Assembly: GCA_039619475.1 (NCBI GenBank)
Contig: CM077115.1
Location: 477,164,400 to 477,228,399 of the forward strand
DNA from: Icerya purchasi
Taxonomy: Eukaryota > Arthropoda > Insecta > Hemiptera > Monophlebidae
Length of the DNA stretch: 64,000 nucleotides
Reading direction: 5' to 3'
Positions 45,481 through 57,463 of this stretch are shown piece by piece. The notes below the pieces were generated by a model that saw only the letters and a list, made by a program, of their open reading frames with translations, made no database searches and was not told where the DNA came from. A program made the position numbers and the translations under genes. The first letter of the stretch is position 1. Every line of letters begins with the position of its first letter.

Positions 45481-46959
45481 TTTTTAATGAAAAAATTATT
45501 AACATCCGTGGAAATTACGAACCGTCACTTGAAATTTGATTATCCGCGAGAAGTCAAATGAGAATTTGATTTCGGTTATCTTGTTAACTCGAAATCAAAA
45601 AGTAAAATTTATTTTCAACAATTAGCGAAACAACAACCTCTCATCTACAGATTTTTTTTAAATTCCGCTATGTAATTCACTGGACTATCTTTATTCGTGC
45701 TCGATGTCGATCAATCTATCCAATGTGGCATTAGCATAATTTTTATGTGATACCGTTTAATATCGTTGGTAGCGGTTTATTAAAACAATTACGCGAACAT
45801 TAAGAAGAAAGAACACCATTTTAATTTCGATTAGTAAAACTTGATTTTAAAAAAGGTATTAGCGGGTCATTTGTAAGTTACGGTTTTCTAAGTCTGACAC
45901 TAATATATAGATTAGTAGAATATTGCACGAACTTGACTTTGATTATTATTAATTAAAAATAGTTTCTTAGATATAATTATGAACTAAGTTGTCTGAAATT
46001 AGTCAGCATTTATTACAATTTATGTAAATGTTTAATATTTATACATTAGAAGTATCCTTGTATTATGCAGTTGTATTAAATATTATATCTTTTATTAATT
46101 CTTTGCTTTTACACGAACGCTTGTTTTAAATTTCCATTATTATTTTTATTTTTCTTTCTATAATGAAAGGTGAATAAAAAAAAGTTTAACGGTTCTTCTC
46201 GCACGAAATTTGTTTGAAAACACTGGAAAATATTTTTAAATTTTTATATTTTGCGCGTGTGTGTGTATACTTTAATGTAAAAACAAAAGGTTGTAAAAAC
46301 GTTGTTATTTTTCGAAAAAAGCGGAGAGACAGAATCAACATAGCTTCCCTTTTTTTGTTTTGGTTGTTTAAAACTGTTACGTTAAAAAATAATCACTTTA
46401 TTTTTCTTTTTTTTTTTTACTTCATTTTTATTTAACACATTGAAGTAGCAAATTTAAAAAAAAAAAAAAAAGTAGCAAATTAAAAACAACTTTTTCTTTT
46501 CTTTTATTTATCTATTTTTTTTTTCTTTAAATATTTCGAAATAAATATTTGCCCGTAAATATTTTGCGAGTTTCGTAAAAATGTTATATTTAAGAGAAAT
46601 AAAAATGGGTTTGTTTGACCATGCTGGCTTAGCCGGGTAAAATTTTTCTACTACAGATTATAAAAAATGGTGAAATTTTTATTGAAATATTTTTCGCGCC
46701 ATTTAAAACAAAAATTTCATAGAACTAACTTAAAATCATGCAGAACCCTTAGCATGGTGATAATCAAGACCTTTTAAGAACACAATGGAAAAGTCGATGA
46801 GAGTGCATGCATTTTCTTCGATAAAATAAATAAAAAGACTGTTTTGGTTCTCATTTTTCGTTTAAAAATCAACGGTGTACTAAATTTAAATAAAAGCTAT
46901 ATATGAATATTACGATTTTTCAAAACTATGAAATTTGTTACTTTGCAAATAAACAGGAA

Positions 46960-48660
46960 AATGTGACATTAAAAGTGACGTAAAATAATGAAATAATAAA
47001 ATAAAAATAAATACAAATTATCAAAAAAGTGGTACGAGAGTAAATGTGCGTATTATGTGATCCTGTTGTCGGTCGCGGTTAACCGATCATCAATCACCGC
47101 AAGAAGAAGCGTGTACCTGATTCGATAAAGGCCAGCCGCCGCGGGGCGGAAAGGAAAAAGGAAATGACCAAAGATCGAAGGAAGAGTTATTAGTTGACAG
47201 TTTGTCGCATTTTACCCTTTGCTTAAGTAATTGTTCCTCTTTATATTACCTTCGGTCAAGAAAAGTTCTCATCCAAACAGAGTTCCTGTCATCAATTGAA
47301 GAAGTAGTCTCACCGTTCGTAGTAAGTCGCTTCTTTTTTTTTTTGTCTTGCTTCGGAAATTGCCTTTTCATCGGTATAAGTTAATTCGAAGTTATTGTCG
47401 AGTACCTGTACAAGTTTTTTAAGGCGCGATTTATCAGAAATCTGTAATCGCTAAAGTATCGTTCACGTTGGTCGCGGAATTTAAAATTAAATATGTAATA
47501 AAATCTTTTTTACAAAAAATAAATACCGACTTCAAGGTTTATTATAAAAATTTAAAAATGCACTAAAAAGTAAAAAATATAATTACTCCCGATAAGAAAA
47601 TATACGTCTGAGTGATATAACTTAAAATGACATTATCGTAATTCTTATACAACATTAACTTTTTGGAGTTGGAATTAAATTCATGTTAGGAACAATTTAA
47701 TCAACATTTAATGCAGTTTTGAATTATTCTTTTAATATGAATTTGATGCCAACTCCAAAAAATTAATGTTGTATAAGAATTACGATATCACCTTAAGTTA
47801 TATCACTCTGATATATATATTTTATCGGGAGTAATTATTTTTTACTTTTTAGTGCATTTTTAAATTTTTATAATAAATCTTCAAGTATCGATATTTATTT
47901 TTTGTAAAAAAGCATTTTATTTTTTACTTTTTAGTGCATTTTTATTCAATTAAATTAAAACATTTATTTCCACGGTAAAAACACCAAAAGCTACATTTCC
48001 ATGGTAATTTGGCAAATTTATAGTATTTTAAGTCAAAAATCTAATCCGACGGTGAAAACAATCATGAATGAAAAGCATCCAAAAAGCTTCAATCTCCCGC
48101 ATTATTAAGGATAACTCAAAAACTATCGGTCAGACCTTGATCAAATTTAAATGGGACCACATGACAAACACCACCTTTCAAATAAAAGAAGAATCATCAA
48201 AATCGGTTCATCTAGAAGAAAGTTCTGTGGTAACACACATAAAAAAAAAAAAAAAAAAAATACAGTCGAATTGAATACCTCCTCCTTTTTTGAAGTCGGT
48301 TAAAAAGTATCTTTTTCACCACCGAGATCCTGGACGTCGCAATAACAACGTATTCCACCGTATCCTGCCGCCATCTGATTCGCTGCCGACAACAGTGATA
48401 TGTATCATCATTTTATATTTATTTGTTATAATCGTTGTTTTTCGCCGTCACATACGTATATAGTTATAATTAATAATTGATTTTCAGCGGTCGTAACGAA
48501 AGATTTGTGTAGGGTATCGGTAAATATATAGATAAAAATTCAAATTGATCATTTCGTCTCAATAATCAGAATAATAATAATCATAATAATAAATAATATA
48601 AAATCAATCTCGTGGTTGACATCCTTGAGAGCTCGAATACCAAACGGTCATTGTAAACAT
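46960..48660 (-). repeat. Dispersed repeat family H, copy D, interrupted
   Basis: Reverse-oriented copy split into 46960-47499 and 48304-48660 by foldback copy 4. The left part has CGCAAGAAGAAGCGTGTACC near 47098 and TTACCTTCGGTCAAGAAAAG near 47249. The right part has GGTTGACATCCTTGAGAGCT near 48615 and AATACCAAACGGTCATTG near 48637, matching copy B in reverse. Joining the two parts gives the order of copy B, so the foldback element landed in an older copy. Confidence 0.65.
47500..48303 (-). mobile_element. Foldback element family F, copy 4
   Basis: Complete copy in the opposite orientation to copies 1-3, ending TTTTTTGAAGTCGGTTAA on the plus strand. The palindrome occupies about 47505-47920 and the T-run (A on plus) is at 48240-48260. 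By eye it differs from copies 1 and 3 in the palindrome at only a handful of sites. No clear target duplication was found at its ends. Confidence 0.8.
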
Positions 48661-48689
48661 CACCTCTATCTATATTCCTCCTTATTGTG

Positions 48690-49660
48690 ATCTTTGTTTA
48701 TTCCCACCCTCTTCCTTTTTTTATTGTCAATAGAAATTAAAATGAACATTCTCCCTTATAGGGTTGCCCAAATTACAACAGCAACGGTTCTGTTCTTGAA
48801 AACATCCTTCTTTCAAATAATGTTTTCCTTCTTACTGATTTCTCCTCCACCTACTACAGGTGTCCACCTATCTCTAGCTCTTTGAATCTAAAATTTTCGT
48901 CTCCCAATATCAGTTTTAATTTGGGTCTTACCTTATGATGGGTCCTGTGGTATTAATCACATTCCTGTCCTCATTACTCCACAAAATGTTCCTTCTTCTA
49001 CTGACCTTAGTCCCTCATTTTCCTTGATAGATTCATTTCAAGACTAATTGAACTTTATTTCGTTTTATAAATGAACTCTCTTCACCCGAGTTTGATTCTA
49101 TCTCCTAGTACAACTCTTTCCTCAATCCAATCATCAATACTCTTGCGCTGTCCTCTCCTTTTCACTAATCGTTATCGAAAAACTGCATTCTTTTGGTGCA
49201 ATGAAGAATGCGAGACGACATTTAGTTATAGTCGCGCTACTTACCAGTCTTCTCGTTTCAATCCGATACTAAAAAATTTCTTTGCTCATAAAAGGGCAAA
49301 CTTTAAGGCTCGATTTGTACTAAAATCCTTTAAAAAATCTTCCTGGGAAAATTGTTGTTTCTCCTTCTCTAAAACTATCCCGCTTAATTTTATTTGGAAA
49401 ATGGCCAAGATTTTTAAATTTCCGTCCTCTGAAACTCCTCCTTTATTTAACATCTCTGTTGATATTTTATTGCCGTTATCCATTCTGTTATCCCTGTTTA
49501 TGTCCTAACGTCAACGAATCTCACCCTTTTCCAAGAGATTCTCTTCCTCATGTCTTAATTTTTGATTTAAATGTAAATGGATTACACCATATTCTACAGA
49601 ATAAATCTTCCCGCCCCACTTAGGTTCTTAATGATACACCTATCTTGTCCTTAGGAATTT
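48690..49660 (+). mobile_element. LINE relic: endonuclease end and linker
   Basis: The plus-strand frame near 48915-48975 reads ISVLIWVLPYDGSCGINHIP, like the C-terminal 'SDH.P' block of a LINE apurinic endonuclease. From 49071 a 145-codon open frame includes FFWCNEECETTFSYSRATYQ and then AHKRANFKARFVLKSFKKSS and WENCCFSFSKTIPLNFIWKM. This is the linker between endonuclease and reverse transcriptase ('WWNEEC', 'YKRARAKAR', 'SW..F'). The reverse transcriptase itself is not seen downstream. It is a 5' part of a LINE, probably of a family like A or the 60 kb copy. Confidence 0.65.
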
Positions 49661-50401
49661 ATCCGATCGCGCTCTAACAAATCTACTTGCTATTTTTAAT
49701 TCCTTTCCGTTCCTTTTTAATATCGTTAAAACATGTATACACTTTAAATCATTCCATTACAATTAACGATTTAATAAGTATATTTAATAATTACCTCTAA
49801 TTCTCTTTATTTTTAGTTCCTTATGAGAAATAAAACTAACTGCTATTCTTAACAATAGTTCTATTCTAAATGTAATTCTTTTACATAATATTAATTCCTA
49901 ATATACAAATGTAGAATATATTTCGAACGCTCCAAAAACAATTTTATTAGCCGGTGTTGATAAGTTTTTCTGGAACAGAGCTCTATATGGTAAATGTGAA
50001 GAATGTGATTGTTTTTTAACGATAAGCTGACCGCTTACCAAGTTGCAGGCACAGAACTTGAATATAATATGCGTATATGCACGTACGTATGCATTGCCGA
50101 TTTATGTATGCACAGTACAGTGCTAAATAGTTTATTGATTCTTACATAATACATATTTGGGTTGTTAACGTATTATATAATGCGATTTTTGTACCTCGTT
50201 TTTAGCATCTCTTTCGAGCAACTTTTAATCGCTTTACTACGTGTCAATTTATAAGTTGCGTGTTCAGCATTTAAATAACTTTTAAACAATGTTGTAAATT
50301 GATATTAATTTTGAAACATACTATATCGGTCGTTAAGCCATCAATAAATTCTTAGAAACTATCTGATCGTTTATTATATTTAATAAGCTTTATCAACGAT
50401 C

Positions 50402-50408
<7 letters not shown>

Positions 50409-50443
<35 letters not shown>
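50409..50443. repeat. (AT)n microsatellite
   Basis: About 17 uninterrupted AT units in the Popeye intron. Confidence 0.95.
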
Positions 50444-50447
<4 letters not shown>

Positions 50448-50978
50448 TATTATATTTTAACATATTTAAATAATTGATATTAATTGGGCATAAAAATCGT
50501 TTCTATAAAATTTAAATATTTATTTAAAAAAAAGATAAATAATAAGTAGAGTTATATTAAATAAAATTAAATTTATATTAAGTTTTTTTTTTTCTACCCT
50601 GTACCGGTATGTATTCATACTATAAACAGCAGTGTGCGTAACATACTATAGATACCAATTTCAGACAACTGGAATAAAACCCAATTTTTCCATTGAGAGA
50701 CTTGATGTGCAATGATTTATTTCTCTTTTACATGTTACGTCTAATAAAAAGAAAGTTAAGTAATTGAAAACCCATCTCGGCACCATTTTGTTTTTCGCCT
50801 TCTGGCTGGATTTCCCGGCAGAATGCTTCTATACATTTTTCTAACGTTTGGGTTACAATGTTGTTGTAATTTGTTGAAAAATTTTGCATACTGTTCGTTA
50901 TGGGTTTCTTCGACGAATGGTATCCTTAGATCATTACATAATTATTAAAAAAGAAATGATTGTACAGATTTAGCTTAA

Positions 50979-52316
50979 CCTTGCGTAGGGCTTGGTCTAG
51001 GATTTTCAAGATCGGAGGGCGGTAAGCCTGATAGGCTCACTTTACAAGAAAATCAATAAAATCCATAAAACGTCGTATTAAATTAAACCTAAAATTTACC
51101 AAACTTCTTTAGGGTGTAGGGAATAAGGGAAAAATACAAATAAAATTTTAAAAATTTGTAAGCATTTATTACACTACAAAAACTAAAAGTATTTCAATTG
51201 CGGAAATCCTAAAACATAATTTTGAAAAAAAAAACAAATACCGCCCTTTAGAATTTTAAAAAATTGAAAAAACTGTTTGACGATGTAGTTTGGGTCTTTG
51301 TTGAGTGAAATCACTCGGAATCGTTTTCCATCAGTTCCGTGGCAGGCCCACACAAGCACGCTGAAAAGCATGTTGCACAGAGAAATTTCGCGTGACTTGG
51401 CCATATTCCTCTGTGGCATTTTTCACAGAAACAGTTCGTCAGTTGACCTTTACCCGTTTCCATCGTGCAATCACAGAACGTGTACCTTTTGCGGAGAGTA
51501 AGGGTGATTTTGGATGACCAACTGGAAGGAATCTCTTCAGACGAAGTTTCATGGGGGTGTGAAGGTCAGATGGCAGCTGGCTCCTTCGTTGAAGTTCTTG
51601 AAGACACAGTTCATGTGACAATACTTTGAGAAAACTTCTTCTGGGCATTGGCTCTAGTTGATTTCCGAGGTGAATCACTGGTGAATTTATCCCCCCCCCC
51701 CAGATTCAACACGGCGGAGAAAATTACCATCGACCATCGCTGGGTATTTCGCTGCTCGCTGTATGTGGCACCCATTTCGTCAGCAGTGTCAACTTCATTT
51801 TGTGAACATTGTAATACGTGATAATCTCAGGTTTTTCTTGCTCCCCCAGTATTTTCATCAGTGGCTTTGTTGTGAATCGATGAAACCAGTGTCACACATT
51901 TATTTTTGCGTGGGATATAGGACGTCAACACTCTTCCATCATTGAAACCAAAAAGACTGGAGTATTGGTTTCTCCCCTTTGCGATAACGAAAGCAGCTGG
52001 TGGGGGTCTCGTATTCTTCCTTACTGTACCCACGTATGAAATGTTCTCCTTGGTAATATCACCTAAGCATAACAAATCCTTTCTAAGGGTTTATAGTATA
52101 CAAATAAAACAATTTTTGTTGCTAAAAGTAAAAAATACTGACCTGGGTTTTTGTAACGTACTGTCGGATCAGATAGCGAATTGCTCGCCCTCTTGATGGC
52201 CGATAACGTATTGACCGGGTGGGCTGGAATCATCTTACATAGTTAGGTAACTATTAGGAGGGACACAAAAAAAAACAACGCCTGAGCCTGTCAGATCGGC
52301 CGCGCCCTACGCAGGG
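50979..52316 (-). mobile_element. piggyBac element, 1.34-kb deletion derivative
   Basis: Both ends abut TTAA (50975-50978 and 52317-52320), the piggyBac target duplication. The left end CCTTGCGTAGGGC and reversed right end CCCTGCGTAGGGC form 13-base terminal inverted repeats with one mismatch. The transposase relic reads on the minus strand. Autonomous piggyBac elements are about 2.4 kb, so the 5' half of the transposase gene has been deleted while both ends are kept. Confidence 0.88.
51300..52075 (-). pseudogene. piggyBac transposase, C-terminal half, frameshifted
   Basis: From 52075 the minus strand reads ITKENISYVGTVRKNTRPPP, then YSSLFGFNDGRVLTSYIPRK and VTLVSSIHNKATDENTG. This is the 'YVGT.RKNK', 'F......L.SY.PKKNK.V..LSS.H' region of the DDE domain. 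Then EVDTADEMGATYSEQRNTQR and WSMVIFSAVLNLGG follow in another frame, containing the 'VD..D.M...YS..R.T.RW' block with the third catalytic aspartate. RRSFLKVLSHELCLQELQRR comes next. A cysteine-rich tail (LTNCFCEKCHRGI) is seen near 51415-51470. At least two frame changes are needed; one is at a C-run (51691-51701). The N-terminal half is absent. Inactive. Confidence 0.85.
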
Positions 52317-53529
52317 TTAACTTTTTAACGGACAATTGGGCTCCGTCACATGAAGAACCGCGTATGTGATTTAATTCTATTTATAGCTTATAAGTTAAGG
52401 ATAGGTTAAAAACAGAAAAAAAAATGAAAGATTAAAAAATGTAGAACAAAGTATATTATTAGATAAACAAAATTTATCTGGAACTAAAATATATAAAAAG
52501 ATCAAAATTCATCAAAACCGATCTAATCACATAGTAGTTCGCCACGAAAAATTATATACAGATTATTTAGTTATATAACGAGGAAAATTCATTTAAAATA
52601 ATAAAAAATTAATTTTTTATATCATCTTAATCGTAATTTTTCCGCCAATAACTTTTAATCGTACTTAACTATAACTTTTCAATTACTTAATGAAGTGTTG
52701 ATTTAAAAAAGAGAAAAGATAGTTCCGAAATCGCAGATATTTTTGGTTTTATAATTTTTACACATTCATTCGAAATAAGGAAGTTTTAAAAACATTCAAG
52801 TCAATTTTATGTGAGGTCTGCAAGTTCTATTGTTTAATTCTATACCCGCATCAACTCATATTGCTCTTAATTCGGTTAACGGAATTATTTATAATTAAAA
52901 TTTTGGTAGGAACTTATTAACACTGCAAACTGTAATCATGATACTCTGTCGTTTAATCTGCCGCCTGCGAGAAACTTGTTTCCAGTCGCATGTCAAGTAA
53001 TGCTCTCGATAATAGTTGTCGCACTACAAAGTCTCTCGGACAGAATCCGTCGCTATTTATTTTTAATTACTTAATTGTGTAAATAGAATAGAAATATTAT
53101 TATTAAAATATAGTAGTTTACCGCGTAAATTTGAATTTTTACGGAATTTCCAGATAAGAACTCAAGAAGAACTGAAAATAGGACTGTATGATGTAAGGTT
53201 GTAGATTCAGCATAAAAGATAGGGGCAGAAGAAGACAACAGGGGAGCTTGAAAGATTCGGAGTAGTTACGGGGTAAAAAGGGAAAAAAAGATACCAAGTG
53301 CCTTTTTGAATCATCTGTATAAAAATGCCGAAGTGATTGGGAATTCAAATGGCGATATATTTAGACTTTAATGGAGTTTAGCGGAAACATAATAAACGGC
53401 GGCGGGTATGTGTAAAGGCGAAAGGGTAATTAAGAGAAAGGGATGACATCTTAGGGGGAAATATTAGGCGCAAAGTGAACGAGACAAACAGAAACCTATG
53501 AGATAGCAATTGTGCTAGAAATAAAGCGC

Positions 53530-54230
53530 CAGTTATGCTTTCTACAAGAAGTTTCTTCGCGCCTTTACCTTCTTACAATCCTATAGCCCTTCTTACACGC
53601 AATCTCATTTGTGACACTTGTTCCTAGCTTGCTCTGTTTAAGTCAATGTATTTCAGGTGTCCAGTCATATGATATCGAGGGTTCAAGAAAAGAGCCGACT
53701 CTTTCCTTTTTTCTACTGCCATCAAAGTACTTTCTTCAAAAATTTTCCGTGCACAGCGCTTCCATTTATTCTCTAAGCAGTTGCATACGAAACCCCGTTA
53801 ATACTTCTCCTTCGCTTCCATTACCCTTTTTATCTCTCTGTTCAGTCGATATTTGCTATCTTCACTTAGTTTCGCCGCTTTCTCATATCTACTTCGCTTC
53901 GGTCACAACATTTTCCACTCCGTCTCTTCATTGCTTTGTTTCTATTATCATCCATTCATTATCATCTTTATCAGACTGACTCTATATAATTATATGCGAT
54001 GCTAACCACGCTTTCGTTGTATATTCTTCTATTTCTTTCGAACATCCTCTCTTCTATAGCTACTTCTGGAACCTGTTTTTCTTACATTCTATAGTACATC
54101 TTACATTCCTTCCTTTCCCTCTTCTCAGATCACTTCTGTCTTAAATTCAGTTTCTATCAAACATTCTAATTTACTGGTGTAACCGTTGCTCTTTGTTGGT
54201 GGGCCTCCAAGAAAAAAAAAAAAAAAAAAA
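53530..54230 (+). mobile_element. Possible LINE 3' end
   Basis: Pyrimidine-rich plus-strand sequence ending TTGGTGGGCCTCCAAG and then about 20 A residues (54212-54231), as in retroposed LINE ends. A 122-codon open frame (53611-53979) has no domain I can name. Near 54100 the frame YIPSFPSSQITSVLNSVSIK resembles loosely the C-terminal ILSFPSPLIIPAICSFLDNI block of LINE family A. It is probably a related but different LINE family. Confidence 0.4.
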
Positions 54231-54239
54231 CATCATTCA

Positions 54240-54940
54240 CGTATTCTTGACGGGGGAACATCAAAATTGATCCAACAATTCCTCTTTACGAAAAATATAA
54301 TAAAGTTCGTTTAAATGTATTTCTCAAAATGCGTGAAAATTTTTTGATTATAAAAATACTACATTTATAAATATAATTTACGACTGATATTTTAACAACT
54401 GAATTGGCGTTGACCTTTGCCCCCCCCCCCAATATTCAGTATATAGGAAATATAACGAATTCGTTGCCCTCGCCCTTAATTTATTTTTGAGAACAGTTTC
54501 AAACATTATTTGAAAAACAACCTTTATATCGTTTTCCGGCACTCAAATAAAATTTTTGATTCGAAAAAAAATTATCGGTATAAATTTTCTCATGTTTCTG
54601 AGTGTCTCGAATAAAGTCAAATATAGAAAATATAATATTCACTCTTGGAGAACTTATGGCAAATGTTCCTCACCGGTAGGGGGTATAGATGAGTGTGGAA
54701 ATTGATTAACTTTTTCGGATGACAGAAAGCCGCCTAGTAAGTCTTAGTATACCGTATGTATTAAAAACTGCTTCATACATTAACTGTTGACAGGTCCCTG
54801 CGCATGGTAAAAAGAAAAGAGACTTGGAAGTATTTTGCGACAGAATTCATCCGCTGGCGAGAAATTCTCAGTTCACTGCCGAGCACCTTTCCTTTCACTG
54901 CTCTACTATCTCTAAAAAAGAATTCTATTTTTGTTTTTTG
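54240..54940. other. Unassigned, with C-run
   Basis: Contains a 10-base C-run at 54420-54430 next to GCGTTGACCTTTG, possibly another DNA-transposon terminus, but no partner end was found. Otherwise AT-rich and featureless. Confidence 0.35.
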
Positions 54941-54942
54941 TT

Positions 54943-55865
54943 TTTTTTTTCTGTTGGACTCGTCAACCAAGAACCTTCACCCGGAAACAAATAGTAAGGA
55001 AAGAAGTTGGTTATATTTTAATCCGATCAGAAATATTATCTAAAAAGGAACAAATAGCAGGAATAATTAGTGGAGAAGGAAAGGACAAGATATAGGAAGC
55101 ATAATAAGGAGTAGAAAGACCAAACCTCAACAAATAGGAATACAAAATGCTCCACAGAAAGAGATGAACACTGGAAGAACACATGATCAGCGTTACAAAT
55201 AACTGCATCATCAGGATGGAGAGTGTGGGGAGGAAATCAGGGAAAAACGAAGTATCTGGAGGAAGGCAGCAAAGGATGGCCAAAACGCATACAAACAACG
55301 GAAACAACATCAGAACGTCGAAAAGATGGATGCAAAGGAATCCATGAATACAGGGAGGAAGAGTAGGCTAAACAGACAGATGAAATGAATAATTATTAGG
55401 AAAGGAGGGAGCGTAAGTATTCGATAGCCCATGATCTGATATGGAAGCTTTAACAAATCGATAGAAGGTTAGCGGATGGAATTTTTTAAAAGAAAAGGGG
55501 GGAAGAAGCAGCAATCCGAGCCAACGAATCAGTCGCTTCATTACCAAATATGCCCGAGTAGGGCTAGGTACCCACAGCAAATCAATGTTAATGGAATGGA
55601 TTATGAATGAGTAAACGTTATACGGAGAACAACAAAGTGTCATACGAATGATCAGGAAGGGGAGAAGATAGGAGTCAGAGATAATCAAAAAATTCGGAGG
55701 AAAGGTAATTCAAGGAAATGAGAATAATAGAACGTAGGATAGTCAATAATTCGTTTATGAATATGGAACAAAAATAAAGAAGACGAAAAGATTCTGATAG
55801 GTTAGAATCAGGAAGTATGAAGGAAACACCAACACCACCAGACCCCCCGAATTCTGGTGTGTTTA
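54943..55865 (-). mobile_element. LINE family A, RNase H and 3' end (copy at 55 kb)
   Basis: The best-preserved family A copy, on the minus strand. RNase H blocks: SFILPDSNLSESFRLL and CSIFINELLTILRSIILISL (catalytic glutamate region) at about 55740-55835; FLIISDS-type at about 55670-55690; IDLLWVPS at 55580-55600, followed in another frame by SGIFGNEATDSLARI-like sequence. Further on come ADHVFFQCSSLSVEHF (55160-55205) and the C-terminus VLSFPSPLIIPAICSFLDNI then SDRIKI and stop at about 55011. The 3' UTR ends GGTTGACGAGTCC then CAG and an A-tail (T-run 54940-54950). Frameshifts make it inactive. It is 5'-truncated within the RNase H start. Confidence 0.78.
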
Positions 55866-56263
55866 TACCTGTACACTATTGCAACTCTAATCCGCGGATA
55901 TAGTCGCGTCTAAATTCACTTTTCCGCATTCGTCAAGAGATAAATCAGATAAGCGTTCAGCCGATTCATCTAGAATACAAATGACTGAAAAAAGGTGTTT
56001 TTTTTTTTGCGTTATTTTTAGGTTCCGCTAACGGAGAACTTTAATAATAAGCGAAAGAAAATATTCTAATACACCTATTAAGATTTCTTATTGAAATATG
56101 TTTTGCAATTTTTGCATGGTACACGACGATACATGGCCAAAAAAGCACGGTTGATTTTTTTATGTCCACGTGAGTTTTCAATGATTACGTCATGTTTATA
56201 ATATGAAATGTCACGTAATATTTTTATGTACCGGAAGTTCGATCAGAGGTACTTCGTGAAAGC

Positions 56264-56920
56264 CAAGGCCGGAGGCAAGGGGTGTTTAGGGGGTCACCCC
56301 CGAAATATTTTGGATTTTATTTTTTCCTTTCCTTTTTATTATAAATAACAGAAAATACAGAGGAGAGCGTTTTACCAATCGGTCGTTTTTCTGTACTTTT
56401 CTTAACTTCCTGTTTCAACTGATTTTCTCATTTATTAATTCTGTTTACGCAAAGATAGGAGGAGCCTTTTTTGCTTCATTATTACGTATTGATATAGTGT
56501 TTATAGTATTTCGAGTAATACAGTTTCCGTCTTTAAACCGGTTTTCAAATGCATTGCTTATCTCGAATAGTTACTTCGTACTTGTTTAAATGCTAAACAT
56601 TCTAAAAACGAGTACGGTCCGGCGTATCTATTTTAATTTCATATACTTTGCTGTTATCATTGTTTGTTACTTTGAATCTTTTAAAGTACGTCTGAAAATC
56701 TCCACGACCGGTTATGAATTGTGTTAGAAAATATTTTGTATCTTATTATTATATTTATAGAAATAATTAAATAAAAAATATAAAAAATGTAATATCATGT
56801 TATTTAATGTTACGGATTGCGTATTGTTCAGAATGCCCCCTCCCCCCGAAACGAATTCCTCTCTGAAGCCGTGGTCCACATGCGCCCCCCCCCCCCAATG
56901 AATTCCTGGCTACGGTCCTG
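56264..56920. mobile_element. hAT non-autonomous element with perfect 8-bp target duplication
   Basis: The left end CAAGGCCGGAGGCAAGGGGT and reversed right end CAGGACCGTAGCCAGGAATT form imperfect terminal inverted repeats. GTGAAAGC occurs immediately outside both ends (56256-56263 and 56921-56928), an exact 8-bp duplication diagnostic of hAT. An extra copy of the right-end sequence (CCCCGAAACGAATTCCTCTC with GAAGCCGTGG) lies inside at 56842-56872, suggesting internal rearrangement or end duplication. No transposase frame is recognisable in the 657 bp. Confidence 0.82.
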
Positions 56921-57240
56921 GTGAAAGCTATTAATAAAATACGCAATTGTGACCAAAAGACATCGTCAACGGACGACAATTAGAAATTGCTACGCAAACC
57001 GTATATTCGAAAACCAATTCGTACATATTTATGATAATGATGGGCGTAAACTTTGCGGAACATCAAATATAACAGTTTTAAAGCGTGATTTCTACAACAA
57101 TTTTATTCCGACCGTGATAGTTTTAAAGGTTTAACACATATCTAACACTTACATTTTAATAAAGTCGCCTAATTATTCCGATTGAAATGGAGAAAATTTA
57201 AATTGCGGAGATTAATTTATTTTTTTTATGTGCATTGCAG

Positions 57241-57343
57241 GTTTGTAATATCGCAACAAGGAAAAGCACTGCATATAGTATTTCCTCGGCAGTTCCTCGA
57301 TTCGCCAGAATGGTTTGGAGTGTCTACCGATGATTACTTTCAA
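57241..57343 (+). CDS. Popeye-domain protein, exon with DSPEW motif
   Basis: A 103-base exon between TGCATTGCAG and GTAATT. Its first base completes the lysine codon begun by the exon at 40681-40838. The rest reads FVISQQGKALHIVFPRQFLD then SPEWFGVSTDDYFQ. FLDSPEW (57293-57313) is one of the two near-invariant motifs of the cAMP-binding phosphate cassette of Popeye proteins. The exon ends in phase 0 after the FQ of the second motif (FQVT/S). Acceptor and donor match consensus. The aspartate and glutamate expected for cAMP binding are intact, so the family function is likely kept; this is inference. Confidence 0.93.
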
Positions 57344-57463
57344 GTAATTTATTTATTATTCAAATTTAAATCCTTTTAGAAATGGGAAAATAAGTAATTT
57401 TCTTTCATTTACCGATAATTTATTGGCGTATGATTTGTTTTTTCGTTTCTTTCTGAACCGAAG

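Larger units (their letters stand above)
40839..57240 (+). other. Popeye gene intron, 16.4 kb, full of transposons
   Basis: This 16,402-base interval begins GTAAGT and ends in a T-rich tract followed by TGCATTGCAG, with matching reading phase across it, so I infer a single intron. An unseen small exon inside cannot be excluded, but the protein blocks on each side are contiguous in the family. It contains two hAT elements, family H interrupted by foldback copy 4, LINE relics and a piggyBac element, annotated separately. Parts of it (40839-41095, 41331-43436, 45481-46959, 49661-50978 and 52321-53529) show no recognised feature beyond AT-rich sequence and homopolymer runs. Confidence 0.8.
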
